Position numbers and translations under genes: made by a program
Part shown: one piece after another, positions 10,082 through 19,782 of the stretch
Position numbering within the stretch: position 1 is the first letter of the stretch
How the letters are laid out: each line of letters starts with the position of its first letter
The notes under the pieces: generated by a model
Told to the model about the DNA's origin: nothing
What the model saw: the letters and a program-made list of their open reading frames with translations, nothing else
Database searches by the model: none
NCBI GenBank assembly: GCA_025399215.1
Contig: MU621136.1
Span: 21,245-85,244 of the forward strand
DNA length: 64,000 nucleotides
Direction of reading: 5' to 3'
From: Globomyces pollinis-pini
Lineage: Eukaryota > Chytridiomycota > Chytridiomycetes > Rhizophydiales > Globomycetaceae

Positions 10082-12566
10082 TTATTGATGCATAGGTTCA
10101 ATACAGTCCAAGTCTTCTTCACTGTATAATTCACTCAAGGGTTTCACCAGATGTGGGAGTTTACGAAATTGACTTATTTCGATATGCATCAAATCAAATG
10201 CAATTCCGAAAACCGGACCACCATTATTAATTGGAAATTCATTGACAATTTTTGGAAATTTCGGATACCTTTGAGAAAAATGTGTCAATAGTACATTTTT
10301 AGCATTCATTCTATAAATTTAAAAAAAAAGATACAATTTACCTTGTACCAACATCTATAGCTTCAGCGATAGTACAATGATTTTTTGATACTGCTTCTTG
10401 ACAAAGAGTATCATCCATTGTTGCTTCATGTATCAGTACATCTGAATCCATTCCAACGGTTATGAAGTTATTTGAAGGACGACAATCACCTGAGTAACTA
10501 TTCAAATAAATAAAATATTAGATATACGATATTTTGAAGCCATTTGTTTGTGATATTACAATTGCAAAAGATAGATTACAATGTACAACAGGAACGGTTT
10601 GAATGGATTTACAGTTCAATGATTCATAGAGTCTAATGATCAGTTTCTTTAACATGGTTAATTACAGTTTCACATCAAGTGATGAATTGGATTTACTAAA
10701 ATGAAGATCTTTGGAGTTGAGAAAAATAAGCCTTTGAAAACCAAAATCCTGTACTTCTGAAAATTCTTTCAACCATGTATGCATTGGAAAAGGAGCAATG
10801 ATGAACATGGGTCCAGTGGATGGATAATTTTTTGTAATCTAATCATCAATAAATTATAATCACCTCATTCCATTTTAATAAAACATTTATAGTTCCCAAA
10901 TGATGATCAGCATGTAAATGGGATATAAAGATTAACTTTAATGATCGTAGTTTTTCCATACATAAATCATTCCCATATGTACGATACAATTGTCCTAATG
11001 TCCCCTCACCTGCATCCAATAACATTATACCGCCATCTAATTCTACAACTGTTGCACTAACTAATTTTAGTGGATGACTTATTACCATTTCGATACTTTC
11101 CAGGAATGGCAGATGCAGTGCCCAATGGTAACAATTTAACATTTCGACAATCTTCAACAATCTCTATATTTCTTAATGTATTTTTCAATTCTTTAATCAT
11201 AGGTAGTGATTCTTTTGGCCAATAAATAGATGAAGGCTGAACTTTTGGTTCTGGTAATTCACAATGTGTAGGTTCGATTTGGTATTCCAACATTGATTTT
11301 GCAATTTTAAAGTTTGCTATTTTGGATATTACATCTAAACTATAAGTATTCAATGAATTAACCTGAAAAAGGTTGGATAACTTGATTTCCACCATTTGTT
11401 GGGAAAAGATTTTGATCGATATCATTCAATTGTAATATCAAGTCGTGAGATGTTTTATATGGTATTTCATCATGAATTTCAGGTGAAATGATATAATTCT
11501 GGATATAAATAAATTAAACAATACTTGAGTAGATGGGGGAAGAGTTTTGACCCATTCTAAATATCTTGGATCGTCCAATACTGACTTGCCCACATTATGT
11601 ATTATACATTTGGGAGGGTTAATTGAATCGTTCAAACAATCATTAATGTCAGAGTTGATCAATAATGATGATATATATTTTTCATTTGGCAAGTCCAAAA
11701 TAATAGTAATCTTTGTTTTAGTGTAAAAAATTGATTACTGCACCAGGTTTTTCAGGGGATACACATTGTTCTGGTTTAACAGTAGTTCCAAATTCAGTCA
11801 CAACTTCTTCTCCTCTAACCAGTCTTCCTTTAATCAAGTTAGTATGCTAAAACAAACCCATATCCTTTCCATTTTTAACACCTAATCTTTTTGCCTCCGC
11901 AGCATTCATCTTCCCTGGCACAGTTGGTCCTTGACATATATATGTAATCGCTGCAAAGGTATCTGAAGTGGACGTTAATGGTAAAAATAAATTGTCTTTG
12001 AAGGATTCCCCAAGAGTGGTGGAATCAGGAAACATTGTTTTAACAATACTTCGTTTCAATTCACCATTATCATCACTATCTAATGATCTTTTAAGCGAAT
12101 GAGCTTCTGGATACAATGATACAGCGGTGATTGTTAAATTCTCATCTTGGAGACATATAGTTGAAGTGTTTTTAATCTCTGTCAATTTGATATCTAATTT
12201 TGGCCTTAAAAGTCAATCGAAATTAAAGAAACCTTCTTACAAATGCTCTAGTTCCAGCCAAAAAGTGTGTCAAGTTTGTAGGACCTTTTAATGAATTGCT
12301 AGTTTTAACGTACCAATTATATTTAATTGTTTAACTCCAGCATCGGCGCAAGTTAAAATCATTCCTGGTAAACCTCCGATACAATCCCATCTCATTCTAC
12401 TTGATAATATAGCATTAATTTTTGACATTTTAATTTTTGATTCGTTACATTTTCTTTGAAGTCCTTCACCTACGTTGAATAAATATCTTCCGGAAGGGAA
12501 ATTGAAATATATGGAAGGACGACTGTCTACAGTATGCGTAGATATGATTTGAAACGAATACTTCAT
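10082..12566 (-). CDS. TRZ1: Long-form tRNase Z (ELAC2/Trz1)
   Basis: The endonuclease that removes 3' trailers from pre-tRNAs in nucleus and mitochondria. It has two metallo-beta-lactamase halves. The N-terminal half is degenerate: it keeps FNVGEGLQRKCNE but has SSRMRWDCIGGLPGM in place of the metal ligands. The C-terminal half is catalytic, with LPLGTASAIPGKYRN, LLDAGEGTLGQLYR, and FISHLHADHHLG (the HxHxDH motif). YSGDCRPS, HEATMDD and LLTHFSQRYPK follow. This layout is diagnostic for the long form. Many introns of 25-45 nt interrupt the gene. It starts at ATG 12566 (MKYSFQIIS...) with no obvious mitochondrial presequence in the called exon. The next gene downstream on the minus strand is 60 bp away. 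Confidence 0.93.
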
Positions 12567-12626
12567 TTAAAAAAAAATTAAAATTCAATGGATTCAAATT
12601 GGTATAAAGTATTTATTCACAAAAAA

Positions 12627-13957
12627 TTAGGATCCTTTTGTAACTGGCGGATTCAATTTAACGGTAAAATCAAACATTCCAATCTCCATATCTTCAATCA
12701 CGTAAACGTGTTCTCCAATCACTGCCAATTGACCATGCATATAAACTCCTCTTCGTTCCAATAATAATTGTAAATGATGGAATGGTCCCATTCGCCATAC
12801 ATTAATCTCACATCCATCATGGTAAGTTATTACATATCCATTATTACCACAGATATTACTAACTGGGAATTTAATGAATTGTGCACTCTGATGTTTTAAA
12901 TCCCCACTTTTTGAAATATTATAAGAGTTAATAATTCCTTCTTGGCAGAGAAATAAACTACTATCCCAAACTGTAAAACATTTGATGGATTGGTGAAAAT
13001 TATAGGTTCTAACATGGTCTCCAATCCAACTCCAAGTACAAAGTTCCATATGTGATATCGAAGCAAACAAACCTTCATTTAAACGTTGAATCGATAGTAT
13101 TTTTTGGTTATGAGCTCGGATCATATTTAGCCTAGTTCCCGTTAAAATGTCCCAAAAATTCAATATTCCATCAGAGCCTGCTGAGATTAAAGTTTGGTCA
13201 TGTAAAATAAGAGATGAGATTGCGTTGGTATGTCCAGTGAGAGTCTTAAGACACTCCAAGGTTGCAAGTGAATAAATTTTGACTTCTCTAAGAAGTATTA
13301 GGTATTCAATAAAAACCTTGTAAAAGATCCAGTAACTATTAAATCTAAATCTTCATGATAAGAGATGCAAGTCAGCATATTCGTTTCTATTGGACTGTAC
13401 ATATGATTCTTTGTTTTCAAGTTAAAAATGTATAACAATCTGTCTGAAGTAGCATAAAATAGCATATCTCTGTGGAAATGAGTGGCAATAACCTTTGAAT
13501 TTGATTTCACCAGTTGTTCAAAGATTGGGAATTTATAATTCCAAGAATGATCTCTTTCTATCAAATAACGACATTTCAACTTCCAAGAACGTTGCTGTTT
13601 TAATTCTGGAACGATCAATGTAGGATTAAAGGATAAATCTAAACAAATCTTATGAAATGTAAAATTCCAAACTTCATCTGATTGTATTATGTTGTACCAA
13701 TTTTTAGATACTACTTGGATTGTTAACAGATCATTTAAATCCAGATATTGAGCGACTTGATTAGTAATGTAAGTTGGTAATGATGATAGTATATCAAACG
13801 ATACATTCCTTTTCAACAATTGATTATGAATAAATCTTAAATCACTTGGATCACAGAGCTCGATAAGTGATTCTAAACTATTGGTATTAGTCGTTGATGA
13901 TAAGTACTATTCAAATCTATTTTTCTGGTTCAAGAGCTTAAATTCCACCAGCTTCAT
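12627..13957 (-). CDS. F-box/WD40 protein (Cdc4/Met30/FBXW-like)
   Basis: A probable substrate receptor of an SCF ubiquitin ligase. The N-terminal region reads LIELCDPSDLRFIHNQLL. An F-box follows, from about LPTYITNQVAQYLDLNDLL to VSKNWYNIIQSDEVWNF. After a linker, WD40 repeats run to the C-terminus, including ECLKTLTGHTNAISSLILH and ISAGSDG-type blades (SAGSDGILNFWDILTG). The start is uncertain: a nine-nucleotide first exon (ATG 13957, Met-Lys-Leu) spliced over about 36 nt would feed the open frame, while Met 13819 gives a shorter product that still has the F-box. An intron of about 40 nt lies near 13260-13300. The C-terminal blades are divergent, so the target phosphodegron cannot be guessed. 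Confidence 0.8.
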
Positions 13958-14002
13958 TTCTTTCTAAAAATAGGAAAAAACAACCTAAAAAATCAAGTTC
14001 AA

Positions 14003-14081
14003 ATACAGAGTTGTATAGAGTCATATACAGAGTTGTATAGAGTCATATACAGAGCTGCCAAGTTCATATATAGAGTCATAA
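14003..14081. repeat. Short tandem repeat, 22-bp unit
   Basis: Two perfect 22-bp copies (14003-14024 and 14025-14046) of a unit beginning atacagagttgtatagag are followed by a third, diverged copy reaching about 14081. The array lies between the F-box gene start and the 3' end of the MAPEG gene. Confidence 0.85.
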
Positions 14082-14151
14082 AATTCCTTGTTCATTTGAT
14101 TCGAATGAGATCATCATAATCGTTGAATTTTTATTAACATAAAAACGATTT

Positions 14152-14651
14152 TTAAAAGAAATTATTGATGTTTTGTATGAGCAAACTCCCAGATAAAGCA
14201 ACGATACATGCAAGCATGGAAGCAGATCCTGCAACTCTACCTGGTCCAACATGATTTTTACCATGTAAACCAAATTCAATATGTAAAATACGACTAAAAA
14301 GAACTCCACCAGAAATGATCTGTAATGCTATCTTTGGAAGAGATCCAGAATGTTCAGCCAAACCAAACAAAATCATAGTTAATGGAACATATTCACCAAA
14401 GTTACCATGAGCGCGAATACTTGCTCGTAAAGCTTCATATTTCTTGTATAAAGTTTTAACATCTACCAGTCATGAATAAGTATAATAATACCTTTAGAAG
14501 GATCTTTTGCATATTCAATAAAGACTTCTTTGGAAGCATCACCAATTGACACTTGTAAACCTATTCGTTTAACAACAACCCTGGCAGTTAAAGTCACGTA
14601 GTAAAGTGATAAAACGGAAGTAGTAACGGCGGTTATTGGAATAAAACTCAT
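14152..14651 (-). CDS. MAPEG-family membrane protein (microsomal GST-like)
   Basis: A four-helix integral membrane protein of the MAPEG family (eicosanoid and glutathione metabolism, including microsomal glutathione transferases). From ATG 14651 it reads MSFIPITAVTTSVLSLYYVTL. The diagnostic second segment is ASIRAHGNFGEYVPLTMILF, followed by ILHIEFG and two final hydrophobic helices. A 29-nt intron splices DPSK to DVKTLYKKYEA. The bacterial YecN-like branch shares the RAHGNFxEY motif, so glutathione transferase activity is plausible but not shown. An in-frame upstream Met at 14747 would add 32 residues; 14651 fits the family's usual start at the first helix better. Confidence 0.8.
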
Positions 14652-14845
14652 TATAGTTTTTGATGTAGAAAGTCCAGTTTTTATACAAATCTCGGATAAA
14701 TGCACCACGTGAGTTTTCCATTCACCAGAAACTAAAGGAAAAATCAAACATAGGACGGAAATGCTTTATTGGATTGAATTAATAATGGATTGAGTTAATA
14801 AGTGACTGCTGATCTTTGAAGAAACCAAACGTGTTGTTATTCCTC

Positions 14846-15784
14846 TTAACGCTTACGATATAGCCTTAAGAAAAATCGCATATTTCTCAATGGCAATGGA
14901 TAATCTAATTCTTTGGGAAATCGGTACCAAACAGAGTCATGTTTTTCTAAACATTCAAAAGACTGAATAGAATCTAAAATATTGAACAACATATACTGAT
15001 TTTGCTTTGATTCACCAATCGTACATTCGCTAAAAGATCCTGCTGAATCTATGACTAAAAAGTATGCCCCTTTCTTGATGGTGTTTACAATACAACTAAT
15101 TAATTTTGCAAATGAAGTTTTTGAGAGTGTGAAGATTTCATTCAGCAAAAAGCATGAAGTGATTAGTTGTGAATTTTGAATATGATTCGTCAAAGACTCC
15201 AAATTGTTGGAATCACATAAGTCACCAAGCAAAACTTGAGATGATAGATTGTTTGGATTTAAATATTCATGATAATGAGAATGAATTGCGTCTGTTAGAT
15301 CCGGTATAACTCCATAATCCGACATATCTTGATTTATAATGTGAATTTTACCAGTTCTATTGACGTTGACTGTGGCAGCACTGATACCCAATAGTTCTGC
15401 CCCATTTCCAGAACCTAGACATAGAATAGTTGTATTATCACTCTGCAATAAAAGTTGTAAATCTTGTAATTTTAGAAATGTATCTCTATAACACAATGCT
15501 CTTCCAGCAATGTATTCAACAACGTAAATAGGTAATAATTCTGGATTTGAAAATATTGAATTAAAATCTCTTGTTTTGAAGAAAGCTTTAATTGACGTTA
15601 ACTTTGAATTGAATTGAGGGTCTTTAAAAACATTTTCAAATGTAATGCTGACAGTATTCAGTAAATACTGTTCAGGACTAGGGGTAAAGAGACTACAATG
15701 CAGTTGATGAAGTTGGAATGATTTTGAATTGAATGGAATGATTCGACTGTTTTCTTGACTTTCCTTTATCGATTTTCTTTTCAT
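14846..15784 (-). CDS. BMT6: 25S rRNA (uridine-N3) methyltransferase, BMT6 family
   Basis: A 312-residue intronless SAM-dependent methyltransferase. Motif I reads ILCLGSGNGAELLGI (SAM-binding loop). An acidic strand end (IHIINQDMSDYG) and LLGDLCDSNN follow. The C-terminus ends VWYRFPKELDYPLPLRNMRFFLRLYRKR, characteristic of the fungal family that includes yeast Bmt6, which methylates one uridine of large-subunit rRNA. Nucleolar action is inferred from the family. The N-terminal Lys-rich MKRKSIKE may help nucleolar targeting. The gene is divergent from the APSES gene, 485 bp away. Confidence 0.82.
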   Translation of the reverse strand: MKRKSIKESQENSRIIPFNSKSFQLHQLHCSLFTPSPEQYLLNTVSITFENVFKDPQFNSKLTSIKAFFKTRDFNSIFSNPELLPIYVVEYIAGRALCYRDTFLKLQDLQLLLQSDNTTILCLGSGNGAELLGISAATVNVNRTGKIHIINQDMSDYGVIPDLTDAIHSHYHEYLNPNNLSSQVLLGDLCDSNNLESLTNHIQNSQLITSCFLLNEIFTLSKTSFAKLISCIVNTIKKGAYFLVIDSAGSFSECTIGESKQNQYMLFNILDSIQSFECLEKHDSVWYRFPKELDYPLPLRNMRFFLRLYRKR

Positions 15785-16269
15785 TTTGACTCTTAAATAA
15801 AAAATGTAAAGAATTGAATTTGCAAATGAATCTTTATTTTACCAGTCATAAACATATTGTTGTAGGTGTTGGAATTGAAAAAATTGTGTATAAAGTATGA
15901 GTAAATGACAATTAACCCCTAAGACTTCCAGTTGCAAGTCTTATAGATTTGACTGGGATAACTACTGTCTAATTACTTATGAGAGTATATCATCAGATAT
16001 ACTAAACAGCATTATAATGATTCATAGAACTCAACCATGATCAACTTGAAAGGTACTTCATTCAATAAAAACGATTAACGTTCCAATAACAGGAATGAGA
16101 ATTGAAGTAACACAACTAAACATATGAAATAAAAATAACACGCTAACGCGCTCAAAACAACATCCACTTGAACGCTAAAAAGTACAACAAAACACTATTA
16201 CCAATCGTAATTTCAGAGATTGAAAAAGAACTCCTTGAAGATGATATTGCTCATTGTCAGTGAAGAAAT
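15785..16269. promoter_or_regulatory. Divergent promoter region with two inverted repeats
   Basis: 485 bp between the BMT6-like gene (minus) and the APSES gene (plus). Two short perfect inverted repeats stand out. One is taagactt/aagtctta at 15920-15927 and 15936-15943. The other is agtatatc/gatatact at 15984-15991 and 15996-16003, with a 4-nt loop. Either could be a dimeric transcription-factor site. No coding ORF is supported. Confidence 0.5.
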
Positions 16270-17214
16270 ATGATGAAAAGCAATCAAAGGAAAAGACAAA
16301 ACCCAGATGATTTTCTTTTCAAAACAACAAACAAAAACTTGTTGATGATCACTACACAAGACACCGATTATTACAACAAGAAGCTGAGGATCACCAGTGG
16401 GGATCCAGATTATTACTTGGATAGTTTGTATTCTGACCATCATGTACAGTATAGTAATGAGGAGTTGTTGTTGCCCTTGGAAACCTTCTTACCTCCTGCT
16501 TATCCAACCGCCTTATTACCTCCTAAATCTAATTATAAACAATTACAAACCCAAAATAATCAGAATCAGAATCAATCATATCAGAATCAGAATTATTCTC
16601 CCTCAGGAATGGTCTCCCATGTGGATAATAACTATCAAGCTTCAAATAATAATGATTTCTCTACCCAAAACGATTACTTTCCTCCTCAAATACCAGACTT
16701 TCATCCTTCAAACTTTTTATCTGTCCCAATCAACAAAAAATTTGCGACCATGGTACCATCCAATTATCAAAATGCTGAACCTATTAAACGGTCTCGTGCC
16801 AACCCTTCCATGCCCAAGAGTTTGTCCATATTATCTCCTCCTGGTGTGAGTTTATTTGAAGCAACATACTCTGGAGTGGATGTGTATGAATTAATCGTTA
16901 ATGGCCATTCACTAATGCGACGAAGAGACGATAGTTGGGTGAACGCTACTCATATACTAAAAGTAATACTATCTTTTATCTAACTTTATCAGATTGCAAA
17001 TGTAGAGAAAGGTAGACGGACAAAAATATTAGAACGTGAAGTACATCACGAACAACATGAAAAAGTGCAAGGTGGGTATGGAAAATATCAAGGAACTTGG
17101 TAAATATAAAGTCAAAGTTATTGATATCATAGGATTCCGTGTGAACGAGCCAGATCTTTAGCTAGAGACTTTCAAGTCTATGACTATTGCGCGTCAATTT
17201 TAGATTTACCTTAA
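16270..17214 (+). CDS. APSES-domain transcription factor (KilA-N fold)
   Basis: A fungal-type DNA-binding regulator. About 190 residues of low-complexity N-terminus (Asn/Gln-rich NQNQNQSYQNQNY, then Pro/Ser) precede the APSES domain. The domain runs from VDVYELIVNGHSLMRRRDD and SWVNATHILK across a 30-nt intron to IANVEKGRRTKILEREV. It continues to GGYGKYQGTW, and after a second intron to IPCERARSLARDF and a short end (ILDLP). The domain is complete, but the protein stops right after it. There are no ankyrin repeats as in Mbp1/Swi4 and no C-terminal region as in StuA. APSES factors control cell cycle (MluI boxes) or morphogenesis; this layout is nearer StuA/Sok2. The domain descends from viral/bacterial KilA-N. 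Confidence 0.9.
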
Positions 17215-17746
17215 ATCTTAAAAACAAAATATTAATATTCATAGATATTTTTACTATAGTTTCTCTATTCTTAATAAATTGTTAGTTCTTTTGGAATTTC
17301 CATTTAAACGTTACTAACTTGATCAATAGAATGATACTATTAGTAATATATAACTAGTACCTAAAGCAATCCATGCAAAGCAAGTGCAATATAACTGTAT
17401 TTACAAGTAGCACATTTTGATCAATTCTTACATTACTAGTATATTGCCATTGGAAAAACTAGCTAGTAGCGTTGATATCTTTTTTCAGCCGTTAATTCAC
17501 AATTGCATTTTGTATGGTTGTGCAAGCCGTGTTCAGGTAATTAGCTCAGTCGGTAACCAGATTGATTAGCAAATTTTACTCTTACAACTCTCAATCCATA
17601 TCATGGATTCAGGATTTTACATACATTTCATGTAATCGATAGTAATAAAAGCCGAGCGCCTATGATCACTTGAGGCAATGATCAAAAAGACTCTCAAAAC
17701 AAGAATTTGTAAAATGTAACTGCAATAACAACACATACATAATGTA
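17215..17746. other. Intergenic, convergent 3' ends of APSES and U2AF35 genes
   Basis: About 530 bp of AT-rich DNA between two converging genes. A stretch at 17542-17556 looks like a tRNA D-arm, but no matching stems or T-loop follow. No supported gene or RNA was seen. Confidence 0.4.
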
Positions 17747-18736
17747 TTAGCGACGATCATAGTCCCTATGTCTGTCATCGCGATGGTAACGATCATCCCG
17801 TCTTCGATCATCACGATAATCCCGACCTCCTCGTCCACCTCGGTCTCGGTCTCGATCACGATGGTCTCGATCCCGACTACGATAATCATCTCGAGGTTCA
17901 CGATATACGTCATCCCCTCTGAACCTACTGGTGCTTGAATACTCTCTTGCTGGTTCTTCGCCACGAGGCTTCAAGATTTTAATCGACAGTTGTTGCGCTT
18001 GGTACAAATCTTTCTTTAATGCTTTGGTGACAGGTTTCAAGTGCATGAAATTACAGAATCCACCTCTCGTACATTCAGAGTTCTCATATTGACGACAACA
18101 AGCTATATTGTATAAGCCTAATAAATGAGTAAATACCTTCACCGAAATCAGTCACGGGAGACAATTCTCCATAAAGTGGGCGACCTAAAAAGGGGTTAAC
18201 CTACTGTGCATATTATAGTTGTAAGTTTGTCAAAAATCCACATAATAAAGACATTTGTACATACCAGCATAAAATCTTGAGTTTAAGGACTCCACAGCCT
18301 TCCCAGCATCTTCTTCGTATTTGAACCTAACATACACATCTAAATTATAAACTAAAAGAACCAATATACTTCCAACCAGATGATCCCCAATATTATCACA
18401 CACATTCATTTCTTCAATTTCCCCATATTTTGCAAGTTCCATAAACATATCTTCAAAGAACAAATCAAAGTCAGTTTGTAATTCTGCCTTGGTTAATCTA
18501 CATCCGATCAAATTTCCAGGGTTTTGATATAGATTTGGTAGTAAAAGTGTCTGACTGAAGTTTGGCTTTACATGCTTTCTAGAACTACAAAGTCAGGACA
18601 AAGGAATCCATACCATTTTTCACCATGCCGACAAGCACCAATTTTGAAATAAAAGGAACAATTGACTCTTTTGATTAGAGCATTTGACTTACTTGTCTTT
18701 TTCCGTACCATAGATAGATGCCAAGTGATCAGCCAT
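17747..18736 (-). CDS. U2AF1: Splicing factor U2AF small subunit (U2AF35)
   Basis: The subunit that recognises the AG at 3' splice sites as part of the U2AF heterodimer. It starts at ATG 18736 (MADHLASIYGTEKDK). A first CCCH zinc finger follows (CSFYFKIGACRHGE...), then the UHM/RRM-like domain with FEDMFMELAKYGEIEEMNVCDN and VYVRFKYEEDAGKAVESLN. A second CCCH finger reads CRQYENSECTRGGFCNFMH. The tail is an Arg/Asp/Ser-rich low-complexity region ending DRHRDYDRR. At least four short introns are present. A strong U2AF35 fits the genome's reliance on short introns with a well-defined TAG acceptor and little room for a polypyrimidine tract. Confidence 0.94.
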
Positions 18737-19107
18737 TTACAAGAAAAAAGTAAAAAAAAATCCTCAACAATCCAGGATAGAATAGATTTCCAAGTAGTTG
18801 ATACTATCAGCTCAGATACTTACTACTACTTGGTGAAGAAAGGGTATTCCTTCATTCTCCTTCCCTGTTCTCCTAACAAGTGTGGCTGACTATATTTCAT
18901 CGTTTTTCACTCTCTAATTTTCACTTTTTACAAACGTAAGTTCGAAATTCAACAACACATCCATCCATCCATCCTCACAATCAATATCACAATCTATCTA
19001 CAATATTGACGTGCAAATACATATATGATGCTTGCCGTCCATTTTATTAATTATTCAACCTGGAATCTCACTTTCCAACATCAGTATTGACTTTTTAGTT
19101 GCCCAGC
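18737..19107. promoter_or_regulatory. Divergent promoter region; possible 5'UTR intron of eS10
   Basis: 371 bp between the U2AF35 start (minus) and the eS10 start (plus). A consensus donor (gtaagt at 18936) and a pyrimidine-rich acceptor (ctttttag ending 19098), nine bases before the eS10 ATG, could bound a 163-nt 5'UTR intron, a common feature of fungal ribosomal-protein genes. It also holds a small atcc tandem repeat at about 18959-18974. Confidence 0.4.
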
Positions 19108-19630
19108 ATGCTTATTTCCAAAGACAACCGCAAGGCTATTTACCAATATCTTTTCCAAGAAGGTGTCCTCGTTGCTAAGAAGGACTACAACCTTGCTAAG
19201 CACCCTGAAATTGATGTTCGTAACCTTGAGGTCATTAAAGCTCTTCAATCACTCAACTCCCGTGGATTCGTCAAGACCCAATTCTCTTGGCAATACTACT
19301 ACTACTCTCTCACAAATGAAGGAATTGAATACCTCCGTTCCTACCTTCACTTGCCTGCTGAAATCGTCCCTAGAACTTTCTTAAAGGTTGCTAAGCCAGT
19401 CGGTTCCCGCCCACAAAGAGGTATATTTCTATTTTGACTAAATGTAGATGGTGAACGTGGTCCTCGTGATTTCAAATCCCGTGGTGAAGGTGAATACCGT
19501 CGTCGTGATGATGGTGAAAAGAAATCTGCTGCTGGTGGAAACTGGAAGCCAGAATTCGTAATTTTTTAAGGTTTCTAATCTTTAGCGTGCCGGAGTCGGT
19601 CGTGGTGCCCCAAAACCAGCTCCTCAATAA
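19108..19630 (+). CDS. RPS10: 40S ribosomal protein eS10
   Basis: A component of the small ribosomal subunit head. The start [20 protein letters not shown] matches the family N-terminus. It continues with [38 protein letters not shown] and YLTNEG-like [16 protein letters not shown]. The tail after [18 protein letters not shown] is the usual Arg/Gly/Asp-rich extension ([18 protein letters not shown]), reaching [10 protein letters not shown]. Two introns of 27 and 28 nt interrupt the tail region. Codon use is biased (many C-ending codons: ATC, CTC, ACC), as in the S41-type gene at 60 kb, consistent with high expression. ATG 19108 is chosen by homology. Confidence 0.95.
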
Positions 19631-19782
19631 TTCATTTTATATGTGATAATAAAACGCGATATTGCATTTGAAAGTGTAATTTGTCCATGAAAATATTTTT
19701 GAATTGGATTATATAATCGTAGTAGAACAAATCTATCTCAGACTCTCAAGTAGACAAACATGTTTGAGAAGTATTTATTCCG

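Noticed and set aside
17542..17556. Sequence resembling a tRNA D-arm (tagctcagtcggtaa)
   Set aside because: No complementary acceptor or anticodon stems and no T-loop consensus within the following 80 bases.
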